In this document: positions 25,149-34,261 of the stretch, piece by piece | Position numbering within the stretch: position 1 is the stretch's first letter | Layout: every line of letters starts with the position of its first letter | Assembly: GCF_001421565.1 (NCBI RefSeq) | Contig: NZ_LMKQ01000001.1 | Location: 1,425,651 to 1,489,650, forward strand | Direction: 5' to 3' | Length of the DNA stretch: 64,000 bases | Source of the DNA: Agromyces sp. Leaf222 | GTDB lineage: Bacteria; Actinomycetota; Actinomycetes; Actinomycetales; Microbacteriaceae | Notes under the pieces: model-generated | Told to the model about the DNA's origin: nothing | Databases searched by the model: none | The model's input: the letters and a program-made list of their open reading frames with translations, nothing else | Program-made: the position numbers and the translations under genes

Positions 25149-26660
25149 ATGTCGCAGCCACCGGTCACCAGGTCCCTTCCCGTCTCCGAGCAGCATCGGT
25201 GGCGCGCGTACTGGATCTGCGTCGGCGTTGCCGCGCTCACGATCCTCGACCTGTCGAAGGTCAACGTCGGACTGCCCTCGATCGAGGCGGCGTTCGACGC
25301 CTCGGCGACGCAGCTGCAGCTCATCGTCGCGGGCTACGTGCTGACCTTCGGACTCACGCTCGTGCCCGCGGGACGCATCGGCGACCAGCGGTCGCGCAAG
25401 ACCCTGTTCGTGACGGGCCTCAGCCTCTTCCTCGTCACGAGCCTCGTGGCGGCGGTCGCGCCGAACATCACGGTGCTGCTCGTGGCCCGACTGCTGCAGG
25501 GGGTCGCGGCCGGCATCCAGATGCCGCAGGTGCTCGGCATCATCCAGGAGCTGTTCCGCGGCAAGGAGCGCGGCAAGGCGTTCGGGCTCTTCGGTGCCGT
25601 CATCGGGCTGGCCACGGCGTTCGGCCCCACGCTCGGCGGACTCATGATCGCGATCGGCGGGCCCACCGACGGCTGGCGCGGCATCTTCCTCATCAACGTG
25701 CCGCTCGTGATCATCGCGCTCGTGCTCGCCATCTGGTTCCTGCCGGTCACGCGGCGCCCGTCGAACGACCCGCTCTCGCTCGACCCCGTCGGCCTCACCC
25801 TGTTCGCCGTGACCGTGCTCGCACTCATGTGGCCGTTCCTGTTCACGACGGGCTCGCCGAGCGACAACCCCGCCCGATGGTGGGTGCTCGTGGTGTTCGT
25901 GCTCGCCCTCATCGGGTTCCTCTCGTGGGAACGGCGGTACGCGGCATCCGGGCGCCAACCGCTCGTGCCGCTCGCGCTGTTCGGCGTCGCGTCGTTCCGC
26001 AACGGCATCTCGCTGGCGAGCGTGTACTTCGCCGCGATGCCGTCGATGTTCCTGCTCACGACCCTGTACCTGCAGGACGGGCTCGGCCTCGAGGCCGTGT
26101 TCGCCGGCATGGTCAGCATCGGCTTCGCCCTCGTCAGCGCCCTGAGTTCGTGGATCGGCGGCAACCTCGTCAACCGGCTCGGCCGGCCGCTCGTGGTGGC
26201 AGGTCTCGTGCTGCTGCTCGTGGGCATCGCGCTGCTCGTGCTCGTCGCGATCACGACGCCGGCCGAGATCACCCCGTGGGCGATGGCCGGTGCGATGGCC
26301 ATCGCCGGCGCGGGCGGCGGACTCGTGGTCTCGCCGAACCAGACCCTCACGCTCATGGACATCCCGGTGCGGCAGGGCGGGCTCGCCGGCTCGGTCGGGC
26401 AGCTCGGCCAGCGCATCGGCACGGCGATCGGCACCGCGGTCACGCTTTCGCTGTTCTACTCGACGATCTACCGCGAGTCCGACGGCGAGCCCGACCTCGA
26501 GGTGTACCACCACGCGTACGGCTACGGCATGCTCGCGGTCGCCGTGCTCATCGCCATCGCGTTCGGCATCGGGGTCGCCGACCTCGGCTCGCGACGCCGC
26601 CACCGCGGTGAGGACGGCAGCGGCTCACTCGGAAACGACGACGCGGCGGCCGTGGGCTGA
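25149..26660 (+). CDS. MFS drug/proton antiporter, DHA2 (EmrB/QacA) type
   Basis: 503-residue transporter with about 14 hydrophobic segments, the layout of DHA2 multidrug exporters. Motif A after helix 2 is AGRIGDQRSRKTLFV; GVAAGIQMPQVLGIIQE and FGPTLGGLM resemble the drug-exporter motifs of helices 4-5. Substrate unknown. TAGTCT (25136-25141) ends 7 nt before the ATG, so it is probably leaderless. It stands alone after the tRNA terminator with no regulator adjacent. Confidence 0.88.
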   Translation: MSQPPVTRSLPVSEQHRWRAYWICVGVAALTILDLSKVNVGLPSIEAAFDASATQLQLIVAGYVLTFGLTLVPAGRIGDQRSRKTLFVTGLSLFLVTSLVAAVAPNITVLLVARLLQGVAAGIQMPQVLGIIQELFRGKERGKAFGLFGAVIGLATAFGPTLGGLMIAIGGPTDGWRGIFLINVPLVIIALVLAIWFLPVTRRPSNDPLSLDPVGLTLFAVTVLALMWPFLFTTGSPSDNPARWWVLVVFVLALIGFLSWERRYAASGRQPLVPLALFGVASFRNGISLASVYFAAMPSMFLLTTLYLQDGLGLEAVFAGMVSIGFALVSALSSWIGGNLVNRLGRPLVVAGLVLLLVGIALLVLVAITTPAEITPWAMAGAMAIAGAGGGLVVSPNQTLTLMDIPVRQGGLAGSVGQLGQRIGTAIGTAVTLSLFYSTIYRESDGEPDLEVYHHAYGYGMLAVAVLIAIAFGIGVADLGSRRRHRGEDGSGSLGNDDAAAVG

Positions 26661-26700
26661 GCAGCGCTCGTCCGAGCCCGAGTCGGTACCCCAGCGCCGG

Positions 26701-27396
26701 TCAGCCGATCGCGAGGATGCGTGCGCGTTCGGGCTTGTCGTAGTGCTCGAGCGCGGCGCGAAGGGCGACCCGCGGCATCGCTGCGGCCCGAGGCTCGAGG
26801 AACGCGGTGAGCCGCGGACGGTCGAGGTCGCCCGCCGAGCGGAGCACCCAGCCGAGCGCCTTCGCCACGTAGGGCTCCTGATCGTCTGCGAGCGTCGTGG
26901 CGATGGCGTAGGCGTCCTCGAGCTCGCCGCGCTTGAGGAACGCGAAGGTCGCGACGAGCGCCGTGCGTCGTTCGGGCCAGGCTCCGGATGCCGCGAGCCG
27001 CCCGAGCGGCGAACGATCGCGTTCGAGCAGCCACCCGCCGACCACGTCGCGCGCGGCGAGGTCGACGAGATCCCACTGGTCGATGCGGTCGTGCCGGCGG
27101 AGGTACAGCTCGTAGAGCTCGTGCCGGCGGGACTCGGGCGTGCGCCGGTGCGCCGCCGACTTGCCCATGATGCTGCAGGCGAGGGCGCGCACCTCGTGCG
27201 TCGGCCGTTCGAGCAGTGCCTCGAGCTCGGCGACGGGCAGGTCGAGCGCCGTCTTCGCGAGGTCGAACACCGCGCCCATGCGCACGCCGATGAAGGGCGC
27301 CGAGTCGTCGGGCGGGAAGAACCGGGTGTACTTCTGCCGCTCCTCGGGCGTCGCGAGGGTCTCGAGCTGGGCGACCAGCGCCGCGGCATCCGTCAT
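26701..27396 (-). CDS. AlkD-like DNA alkylation repair protein
   Basis: 231-residue all-helical HEAT-like protein of the DNA alkylation repair (AlkC/AlkD) family, which removes bulky or positively charged alkylated bases without base flipping. Recognisable stretches are TRFFPPDDSAPFIGVRMGAVFDLAK, WDLVDLAARDVVGGWL, ATFAFLKRGE and VAKALGWVLRSAG. The ATG has GGAGGGGG upstream on its strand. It is downstream of an MFS gene on the same strand (24-nt gap) and may be co-transcribed with it. Confidence 0.88.
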   Translation of the reverse strand: MTDAAALVAQLETLATPEERQKYTRFFPPDDSAPFIGVRMGAVFDLAKTALDLPVAELEALLERPTHEVRALACSIMGKSAAHRRTPESRRHELYELYLRRHDRIDQWDLVDLAARDVVGGWLLERDRSPLGRLAASGAWPERRTALVATFAFLKRGELEDAYAIATTLADDQEPYVAKALGWVLRSAGDLDRPRLTAFLEPRAAAMPRVALRAALEHYDKPERARILAIG

Positions 27397-27420
27397 CTCG
27401 CGCCCCCTCCGCGCACGGCG

Positions 27421-28878
27421 TCAGCTTACGGCAGCGGCCGCCTGCACCTCGGGGGCGTCGGAGAACGCGAGCTTCGGCACGAACGCGAGCAGCACGACCG
27501 AGACCGCGGCCGTGAGGCCGCACACGATCCAGACCGTGAGGTAGCCCGAGAGCGATCCCGCGGTGCCGTCGCCGGCGCCCGACCCGCCGGTCAGATGGCT
27601 CGCGAGCGCGATGCCGAACACGCACGAGGCGATCGCGCCGCCGACGGTCTTGACCGAGTTCGTGAGTCCGGTCGCGACGCCGGTCTGCGTCGGGGGAGCG
27701 GCGGCGGCGGCTGCCGCCGGGAGGGCGGCGACGAGCGCACCGGAGCCGATGCCCGCGATCACCATGTTCGTGAGCGTCTGCGCATAGGTGTCGTGCAACG
27801 GCACGAACAGCAGGTAGCCGACCGCGACCAGGGACGAGGCGAGCATGAGCGTGATGCGGGGCGTGAGACGACGCGCGACCGACGAGTACGAGAGCGCGCC
27901 CGCGATCATCGCGATGAGGTAGACGCCGATGAGCAGCGAGGTCTGGAAGCCCTGGGTGCCGAGTCCGTAGCCGTAGACCTCGGGGTCGGTGCGGGCGAAC
28001 GTCGAGAGCGGGGCCTGGGCGCCGAGCACGCTGACGCCGAACAGGCCGGCCGTGATGAACACCGGGCGCAGCGACGGCGATGCGAACATGCGCACGTCGA
28101 TGAGCGGGTCGTCGTGGCCGAGCTCGAACCGGGCGAACACCGCACCGAGCGCGATGCCGAGCACGATGAGCCCCCACGACAGCGGGTCGGCGACGCCGTT
28201 CAGGCGCAGGAAGCTGAGGCCGCCGGTGACGGCGAGCAGCGCCAGGGAGATGAGCACGAGCCCGATGAGGTCGAGGCGGCCGCCGGTGAGCTCGGGCGAC
28301 TCCTTCACGCCGAACAGGATCACGAAGAAGCAGGCGGTCACCGCGATCGCCGGAATGAGCAGCACGGTGGTGAGCGGGAGCACGTCGATCAGCGCGCCGC
28401 CCGCGAGCGCGCCAGAGATGGCGCCGATCTCGAGCGCGGCGACGAGCACGCCGGCGGACTTCATGGTGAGCGACGCCGGGTGCCCCGCCCGACGCGAACG
28501 TGACCAGATCAGCGCGATCTCGAGCGGCAGCCAGACCACGTAGAAGCCCTGCAGCGCCCACGCGGCGAGGAAGAGGGCGAACGAGTCGGTGAACGGCAGC
28601 ACGAACGACGCGGCGGCCGTGATGGCCGTCGACCACACGAGCATGCGCTTGTGGCCGACCATGTCGCCGAGCTTCGCGAACGCGGGGACCACGAGCGCCG
28701 ACAGCATGAGCTGCGTGCCCTCGAGCCAGTTCACATCCGCGTCGTGGATGCCGAGGTTTCGCGCGATGTCGGTGAGCATCGGGGTGTAGAAGCCCTGCAG
28801 GATGCCGCTCGTGAACTCGACGAACGCGAGGAATCCGACGATCGCGGCGATGGGACCGAGGCTGACGGCACGCGACAT
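27421..28878 (-). CDS. MFS transporter
   Basis: 485-residue polytopic protein with about 13-14 hydrophobic segments. Motif A is AFAKLGDMVGHKRMLV; the central half ends with Ala-rich ALPAAAAAAAPPTQTG. It resembles DHA2-like exporters but the substrate cannot be read. AAGGAG lies about 8 nt before the ATG. Upstream is a 137-nt gap to the M20 gene, which reads in the same direction; downstream the AlkD-like gene follows in 24 nt. Confidence 0.85.
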   Translation of the reverse strand: MSRAVSLGPIAAIVGFLAFVEFTSGILQGFYTPMLTDIARNLGIHDADVNWLEGTQLMLSALVVPAFAKLGDMVGHKRMLVWSTAITAAASFVLPFTDSFALFLAAWALQGFYVVWLPLEIALIWSRSRRAGHPASLTMKSAGVLVAALEIGAISGALAGGALIDVLPLTTVLLIPAIAVTACFFVILFGVKESPELTGGRLDLIGLVLISLALLAVTGGLSFLRLNGVADPLSWGLIVLGIALGAVFARFELGHDDPLIDVRMFASPSLRPVFITAGLFGVSVLGAQAPLSTFARTDPEVYGYGLGTQGFQTSLLIGVYLIAMIAGALSYSSVARRLTPRITLMLASSLVAVGYLLFVPLHDTYAQTLTNMVIAGIGSGALVAALPAAAAAAAPPTQTGVATGLTNSVKTVGGAIASCVFGIALASHLTGGSGAGDGTAGSLSGYLTVWIVCGLTAAVSVVLLAFVPKLAFSDAPEVQAAAAVS

Positions 28879-29015
28879 CGGGGGCTCCTTCGGGTTGGGG
28901 TGGATTCACCCTAAGCCCTCATGAGAGCGCTCCCGTTCCGAGATCGGCTCGCGTTGATCACGCTTCGGTCACACCTGGTCGGATGCCGCGGCGGCGCGTC
29001 GCGGCATCCGGAACC

Positions 29016-30401
29016 TCAGGAATCGAGCGAGGCGATGAGCGTGCGGTGGAACCGTTCGCCGCGCTCGAGGCTGTCGAACGTGACGGACTCGTCGACGCCG
29101 TGGATCGCGGCGCGCTGCGCGGCCGTCATGGCGAGTGGGGCGAAGCGGAACACGGCGGGGGCGAAGCGGTGGAACCATCGCGAGTCGGTGGCCGCCATCA
29201 CGAGGTACGGCGCGGTGACGGCCTCGGGGTACGACGCGGCGACGGCGGCCTCGATCGCGTGGAACGCGGGGCTGTCGGTCGCGGACTCCGGCGACGGCTC
29301 GCTGCCGTCGAGCACGGTGACGCTGACGTGCCGGTCTCGGATGACGCGGCGCACCCGCTCGGCCGTGCCCGCGATTGTCTCGCCGGGCGCGATGCGCAGG
29401 TTCAGCACGGCCGCGGCCTGCGACGGCAGCACGTTGTGGGCGGTGCCGCCCTCGAGCATGGTGGCCGCGACGGTGGTGTGCACGATGGCCGCGGGCTCGC
29501 CGCCGAGCTTCGCGAACACGCGGGCCGTGACCCACGGCAGGGCGGTGAGGGCCTGCAGCAGCAGTCGCGGTGCTCCCTTCGTGTGCGGCGTGAAGCTGCG
29601 GAGCATCGCGCGCGCCGACGCGGGAACCCGCTTCGGGAACGGGTTCGGGTGCAGGCGGTGCACGGCGCGGGCGATGCGGTCGGTCGGGGTGTGCGTCGGC
29701 GGCGCCGACGCGTGGCCGCCCTTGCTCTCGGCTGCGAGCCGCAGCGAAACGATGCCCTTCTCGCCGACCCCGACCATCGCCGAGGGGAGCGAGACGAACG
29801 GGAACGGCGCGTCGATGACCGCGCCGCCCTCGTCGAGCACGAGCCACGGCGTGATGCCGCGCGCCTGGAACAGGTCGGCGATCGCCTTGCCGGCGCTGCC
29901 GTGATCCTCTTCGTTTCCGCCGAACGCGAGGTACACGTCGCGCGCGGGGGTGAAGCCGTCGGCGAGCAGGTTCTCGACGGCTTCGAGCAGCACGAGCATC
30001 GGGCCCTTGTCGTCGAGTGTGCCGCGACCCCAGACCGAGCCGTCGTGGATGCGGCCCTCGAACGGCGGGAACGTCCACCCGTCGGCCTCGACCGCCGGCA
30101 CGACGTCGTAGTGCGCCATGAGCACGACCGGGTCGGCGTCGCTTCGGCCGCGCCAGTGGAAGAGGAGGCCGAGCGGATGCGGCTGCTCGAACGCGAGGCG
30201 CTCGTGCGTGAGCGGGTAGAGCCCGGCGAGCAGGTCGCGGAACGCGTCGAAGTCGGCCATGCCGCGCTGCTCGAGCTCGGCCGACACGGTCGGCAGTGCG
30301 ATCATGCGGGAGAGGCGCTCGGGGGCGCCGGGGCGGACGGTGGGAGCCGGCGACGCTGGGGACACTGCGGGGGCGGCGGGCACCGTGGGGGAGTCGGGCA
30401 T
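29016..30401 (-). CDS. M20-family carboxypeptidase/aminoacylase
   Basis: 461-residue zinc peptidase of the M20 group, closer to carboxypeptidase S/PM20D1-type members than to the dipeptidase at 7686. Metal motifs: LMAHYDVVP, GRGTLDDKGP and GGNEEDHGS. It starts with a Pro/Ala-rich segment (PDSPTVPAAPAVSPASPA) that is not a signal peptide. On its strand TACGCT (30409-30414) is 7 nt from the ATG, so translation is probably leaderless. It may hydrolyse N-acyl amino acids or peptides; substrate unknown. The F420/NADP-binding gene lies just upstream (31 nt). Confidence 0.9.
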   Translation of the reverse strand: MPDSPTVPAAPAVSPASPAPTVRPGAPERLSRMIALPTVSAELEQRGMADFDAFRDLLAGLYPLTHERLAFEQPHPLGLLFHWRGRSDADPVVLMAHYDVVPAVEADGWTFPPFEGRIHDGSVWGRGTLDDKGPMLVLLEAVENLLADGFTPARDVYLAFGGNEEDHGSAGKAIADLFQARGITPWLVLDEGGAVIDAPFPFVSLPSAMVGVGEKGIVSLRLAAESKGGHASAPPTHTPTDRIARAVHRLHPNPFPKRVPASARAMLRSFTPHTKGAPRLLLQALTALPWVTARVFAKLGGEPAAIVHTTVAATMLEGGTAHNVLPSQAAAVLNLRIAPGETIAGTAERVRRVIRDRHVSVTVLDGSEPSPESATDSPAFHAIEAAVAASYPEAVTAPYLVMAATDSRWFHRFAPAVFRFAPLAMTAAQRAAIHGVDESVTFDSLERGERFHRTLIASLDS

Positions 30402-30432
30402 GCGACCCAGCGTACGACGCGAACCGAGCGCG

Positions 30433-31092
30433 TCAGGCTGCGAGGTGCGCCGCAGGGGTCACGAGCGCCGTGAGCTCCGCCGCGCTGAGCTCGCGGCCGA
30501 AGGCGGGATGTCCGGGCTCGAGCGCCCGTCCGTTGGCGAGGGGGCCGCCGTCGACGGCGTCGAAGCCGAGGTCGTCGATGATGCGGGCGAGCACGGCACG
30601 GGCCTCTGGGTCGTCGCCGACGACGGCGAGGGCGCGGCGCAGGGGGGATCCGGCATCCATGCTGTCGTCCTCCATCTCGTGGTAGCCGAGGTGGTTCAGT
30701 GACTTAACGACGCGGGCGTTCGGGTTGCGGGCGGCCATGATCTCGCTCGTGGATCGCTCATCGGCGTCGATCTCGGCGATGTGACCGTCGACCGGGGGCC
30801 AGTAGTTCATCGCGTCGACCACGACGCGCTCACCGAAGTCGCTCCACGGCACGGTGCCGGCCTTGCCGAACGGCACGGCCACGATGATGACCTCGGCGCC
30901 CGCCACGAGTTCTGCGGGAGTGGCGACCTTCGCTCCGGGGGCGACGACCGACACGAGCAGGTCGAGCGCGGTCTGGCGGGGCGAACCCGCCATCACGACC
31001 TCGTATCCGGACGCCACCAGCAGGCGGGCGAGGGCGGTGCCCACCTTTCCCGCTCCGAAGATGCCGATCGACGGCAGATCTGCCACGTGCAT
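30433..31092 (-). CDS. NAD(P)/F420-type Rossmann reductase
   Basis: 219-residue protein of the NADP-oxidoreductase/coenzyme F420-dependent family. The N-terminal Rossmann motif is IGIFGAGKVGTALARLL; later VIIVAVPFGK and VVKSLNHLGYHEME are family-like. Without other F420 genes in view it may use NADP only. I start at 31092 (MHVADLPSIG), with GGAG just upstream on its strand. It is followed by the M20 gene. The 229-nt gap upstream, shared with the divergent luciferase-like gene, has no gene that I can see. Confidence 0.83.
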   Translation of the reverse strand: MHVADLPSIGIFGAGKVGTALARLLVASGYEVVMAGSPRQTALDLLVSVVAPGAKVATPAELVAGAEVIIVAVPFGKAGTVPWSDFGERVVVDAMNYWPPVDGHIAEIDADERSTSEIMAARNPNARVVKSLNHLGYHEMEDDSMDAGSPLRRALAVVGDDPEARAVLARIIDDLGFDAVDGGPLANGRALEPGHPAFGRELSAAELTALVTPAAHLAA

Positions 31093-31321
31093 GTCTCCAT
31101 TCTCGCGCGCACGCCCGTCGTCGCCCGAAGGTTCCATGCGTGTGCGTCAGGTTCAACCGGGCGAGCGGATGTCGCATTCCCGGCGCCGGCGTCACGGTCG
31201 CCGCCCCGCGACATCCGCCCGACGTCCTCGACAGGACCGGGCGGCGGGATGGCCCGGGGGAATAGCATCGGTGCAGGCCCGGTTGATCGATGCGAACGCA
31301 TACGAATGAAGACGGAGCATC

Positions 31322-32446
31322 ATGACCCACTACGAGTTCGGCGTCGACACGTTCGGCGACATCACCCTCGGCGCCGACGGCGCGAAGCTCTCGCACGCGC
31401 AGGTGCTGCGCAACGTGGTGGAGGAGGGCGTGCTCGCCGACCGCCTCGGGCTCGACTTCTTCGGCGTCGGCGAGCACCACCGCCACGAGTTCGCGATCTC
31501 GGCCCCCGAGGTCGTGCTCGCCGCGATCGCAGCCCGCACCGAGCGCATCCACCTCGGGTCGGCGGTCACCGTGCTGAGCAGCGACGACCCCGTGCGCGTG
31601 CACCAGCGTTTCGCCACCCTCGACGGCATCTCGAACGGGCGCGCCGAGGTGATCCTCGGACGCGGGTCTTTCATCGAGTCGTTCCCGCTCTTCGGCTACG
31701 ACCTCGCCCAGTACCAGGAGCTCTTCGACGAGAAGCTCGAGCTCTTCGCCGCCCTGCTGCCGCAGGAGCCCGTCACCTGGAGCGGCAAGCTCCGCCCCGC
31801 GCTGACCGACCAGCTCGTGTACCCGACCGTCGAGCACGGCTCGCTGAAGACCTGGATCGGCGTCGGCGGCAGCCCCGAATCCGTCGTGCGCGCCGCCCAC
31901 TACGGCCTGCCGCTCGTGCTCGCGATCATCGGCGGCAGCGCGGCCCGCTTCGCCCCGCTCGCCGACCTCTACCGCCGAGCGCTCGACCAGTTCGGGCACG
32001 AGCCGCAGCCCGTCGCGATCCACTCGCCCGGGTTCATCGCCGACAGCCGCGCCGAGGCCCTCGACACCCTCTGGCCGCACTACGAGGCCATGACGAACCG
32101 GATCGGCGCCGAGCGCGGCTGGGGCCCGACGAACCGTCGCCACTTCGAGGACGAGTCCGTCAACGGCGCGCTCTACGCGGGCGAGCCCGAGGCGGTCGCG
32201 CAACGCATCGCCGACGCCCTCCGCGTCACCGGTGCGACCCGCTTCGACATGAAGGTCTCCAACGGAGGCCTCTCGCACGAGGCCATCATGGGCAGCATCG
32301 AGCGCTACGCGACCCAGGTGGTGCCGCGCGTGCGCGAGCTGCTCGCGGCCGACGACGACGTCGACGCGGACCTCGCCGCCGCGCGCGAGCTCGCGGCGCA
32401 GGACCGGGCGGATGCCGCAGCCGAACGCTCCACGTCGGTCGAGTAG
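31322..32446 (+). CDS. LLM-class flavin-dependent monooxygenase
   Basis: 374-residue luciferase-like TIM-barrel oxidoreductase, using reduced FMN (or F420) to oxidise a small organic substrate. Typical stretches are GLDFFGVGEHHRHEF, RIHLGSAVTVLSSDDPVRVHQ and EVILGRGSFIESF. The last about 30 residues are acidic/Ala-rich and probably disordered. CGGAGCATC precedes the ATG. It is divergent from the Rossmann reductase, which could supply reduced cofactor, though that pairing is inference. Confidence 0.9.
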   Translation: MTHYEFGVDTFGDITLGADGAKLSHAQVLRNVVEEGVLADRLGLDFFGVGEHHRHEFAISAPEVVLAAIAARTERIHLGSAVTVLSSDDPVRVHQRFATLDGISNGRAEVILGRGSFIESFPLFGYDLAQYQELFDEKLELFAALLPQEPVTWSGKLRPALTDQLVYPTVEHGSLKTWIGVGGSPESVVRAAHYGLPLVLAIIGGSAARFAPLADLYRRALDQFGHEPQPVAIHSPGFIADSRAEALDTLWPHYEAMTNRIGAERGWGPTNRRHFEDESVNGALYAGEPEAVAQRIADALRVTGATRFDMKVSNGGLSHEAIMGSIERYATQVVPRVRELLAADDDVDADLAAARELAAQDRADAAAERSTSVE

Positions 32447-32480
32447 GCGGCCGGCCGGCCAGCCGGATCAGGTGGTCGCT

Positions 32481-32505
32481 CTGATCAGGCGCTCGGCCTG
32501 ATCAG
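32481..32505. terminator. Inverted repeat between convergent genes
   Basis: CTGATCAGGC (32481-32490) pairs perfectly with GCCTGATCAG (32496-32505) around a 5-nt loop. The right arm includes the antiporter stop codon. Sitting between two convergent genes, it may end transcription from both sides; there is no U-tract. Confidence 0.4.
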
Positions 32506-33683
32506 GCGGTCGCCCGGGCGGCGCGGCGTCGCACGATCGCGCGGAACCACGCGGCATCCGGAACCCTCGCGAGGAACGTGCCCGAGATGATCGTGATGAG
32601 CACGTAGGCCGTCGCGAGCGACGCGAGCTCGGGCGCCGCGCCGGAGGCCACGGCGATGCCGGCGATCACGATCGAGAACTCGCCGCGCGGCCCGAGCGTG
32701 AAGCCCGCGCGCCACTGGCCGAGCGTGCCGACGCCGGCGCGCCGGGCCGCGTACGCGCCCGTGACGACCTTCGTCGCGATCGTGACGACCGCGAGCAGGA
32801 ACGCGGGTAGCAGCATCGACCAGAGCGCCGACGAGTCGGACGTGATGCCGAAGAACACGAAGAACGTGGCTGCGAACAGGTCGCGGAGCGGCGTCAGCAC
32901 GCGGCTGGCCGCTGCGGCCACCCGGCCGGAGAGCGCGATGCCGACGAGGAACGCGCCGACCGCCGAGGACACGCTGACCTGGGCCGCGAGCCCGGCGACG
33001 AGCATCGTGAGCCCGAGCACGCCGAGCAGCAGCGGCTCGGCGTGGTCGGCCGGGAACAGCCGGGACACGATGTGCCCGTGCCGGAGCGCGACGTAGAGGA
33101 TGACGCTGACGACGCCGACGGCGATCGCCACCCCGATGGCGCCCTGCAGGATGCTCGCGCCCACCGCGAGGGCCGAGAGGATCGGCAGGTAGAACGCCAT
33201 CGCGAGGTCTTCGATGACGAGCACGCCCAGGATCGCGGGCGTCTCGCGGTTGGACAGGCGGCCGAGGTCGCGCAGCAGCGTGGCCACCACGCCCGAGGAC
33301 GATACCCACGTGACCCCCGCGAGTGCGACCGCCGCGAGCGGGCCCCAACCGAACATGAGGGCGACGAGCGCGCCGGGTACGGCGTTCAGCAGGGCATCGA
33401 CGATGCCCGCCGCACGCGTGGACTTGAGGCTCCCGAAGAGCTCTGGCGCGGTGTACTCGAGCCCCAGCAGGGCGAGCAGCAGGATGATGCCGATCTCGGA
33501 GCCGGCCTCGAGGAACTCGGCGCTGGCGTCGAGCGGCACGATGCCGCCCTCGCCGAACGCGAGCCCGATCACGAGGTAGAAGGGGATCGGCGACATGCCG
33601 ATGCGCAGGGCGAGGCGCCCGGCCAGGCTCATGATGAGCAGTAGCGCGCCGACTTCGATCAGCAGCAGCGTGGTGTCGTGCAT
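32502..33683 (-). CDS. CPA2-family K+(Na+)/H+ antiporter
   Basis: 393-residue membrane protein with about 11-12 hydrophobic segments matching the sodium/hydrogen exchanger family, CPA2 branch (KefB/KhtU-like but lacking a fused RCK domain). Features include LLALLGLEYTAPELFGSLK and GPRGEFSIVIAGIA. It exchanges a cation, probably K+, for protons. The RCK-type regulator gene is immediately upstream on the same strand (16-nt gap), the KhtT-KhtU arrangement, so the pair forms a gated K+/H+ antiporter. Confidence 0.9.
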   Translation of the reverse strand: MHDTTLLLIEVGALLLIMSLAGRLALRIGMSPIPFYLVIGLAFGEGGIVPLDASAEFLEAGSEIGIILLLALLGLEYTAPELFGSLKSTRAAGIVDALLNAVPGALVALMFGWGPLAAVALAGVTWVSSSGVVATLLRDLGRLSNRETPAILGVLVIEDLAMAFYLPILSALAVGASILQGAIGVAIAVGVVSVILYVALRHGHIVSRLFPADHAEPLLLGVLGLTMLVAGLAAQVSVSSAVGAFLVGIALSGRVAAAASRVLTPLRDLFAATFFVFFGITSDSSALWSMLLPAFLLAVVTIATKVVTGAYAARRAGVGTLGQWRAGFTLGPRGEFSIVIAGIAVASGAAPELASLATAYVLITIISGTFLARVPDAAWFRAIVRRRAARATA

Positions 33684-33699
33684 CGGCGGCGCCCGGCGA

Positions 33700-34194
33700 T
33701 CAGTCGGGGCCGGAGGCGAGCAGCTTGGCTACTCCGTCGAGTCCTTCTCGCGTTCCGACGGCGACGATGACGTCGCCCGCCCGCAGGTGATCGGCCGGTG
33801 TCGGGGAGGGGATGATCGTGCCGTCGCGCACGATCGCCACGATCGACGCGTGCGTGCGCGTGCGGGCCTTCGTCTCGCCGAGGGTGCGATTCAGGTACGG
33901 CGAATCGGTCGGCAGGGCGATCTGCTCGGTGTAGAGCCCGGCGGTCTCGTCGCTGAGGCTCGTGAGCCGGCTCAACATGACCGACGCGCCGAGCACGTCG
34001 GCCAGCGCCGCGGCCTCGTCGTCGTTCAGCTGGATCGAGTCACGGCACGCGTCGGGATCGTCGCGGTCGAAGACGCCGAGATCGCGCTCGCCGTCGCGGT
34101 GCGAGACGACGCTGATGCGCCGCCCGCCTTCAGTCACCAGGTCGTGACGCACGCCGATGCCCGGCAGGTCGACCTTCTCGATGCGAATACCCAC
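33700..34194 (-). CDS. Antiporter regulatory subunit with RCK_C domain (KhtT-like)
   Basis: 164-residue cytoplasmic protein. The N-terminal part (GIRIEKVDLPGIGVRHDLVT) resembles KhtT-type subunits, and the C-terminal half is a TrkA-C/RCK_C domain (HLRAGDVIVAVGTREGLDGV), which in relatives binds nucleotides such as c-di-AMP to gate the antiporter. It starts with GTG at 34194; TACGAT (34202-34207 on its strand) lies 7 nt away and no ribosome site is present, so the antiporter operon is probably leaderless. The open frame continues upstream but is not supported as coding. Confidence 0.85.
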   Translation of the reverse strand: MGIRIEKVDLPGIGVRHDLVTEGGRRISVVSHRDGERDLGVFDRDDPDACRDSIQLNDDEAAALADVLGASVMLSRLTSLSDETAGLYTEQIALPTDSPYLNRTLGETKARTRTHASIVAIVRDGTIIPSPTPADHLRAGDVIVAVGTREGLDGVAKLLASGPD

Positions 34195-34261
34195 AGCGGA
34201 TATCGTAACCCCGCTGGAGGGGCCGCCGTCCGGTTCGACGCGGCTCGCCGTGTGTCGGTCG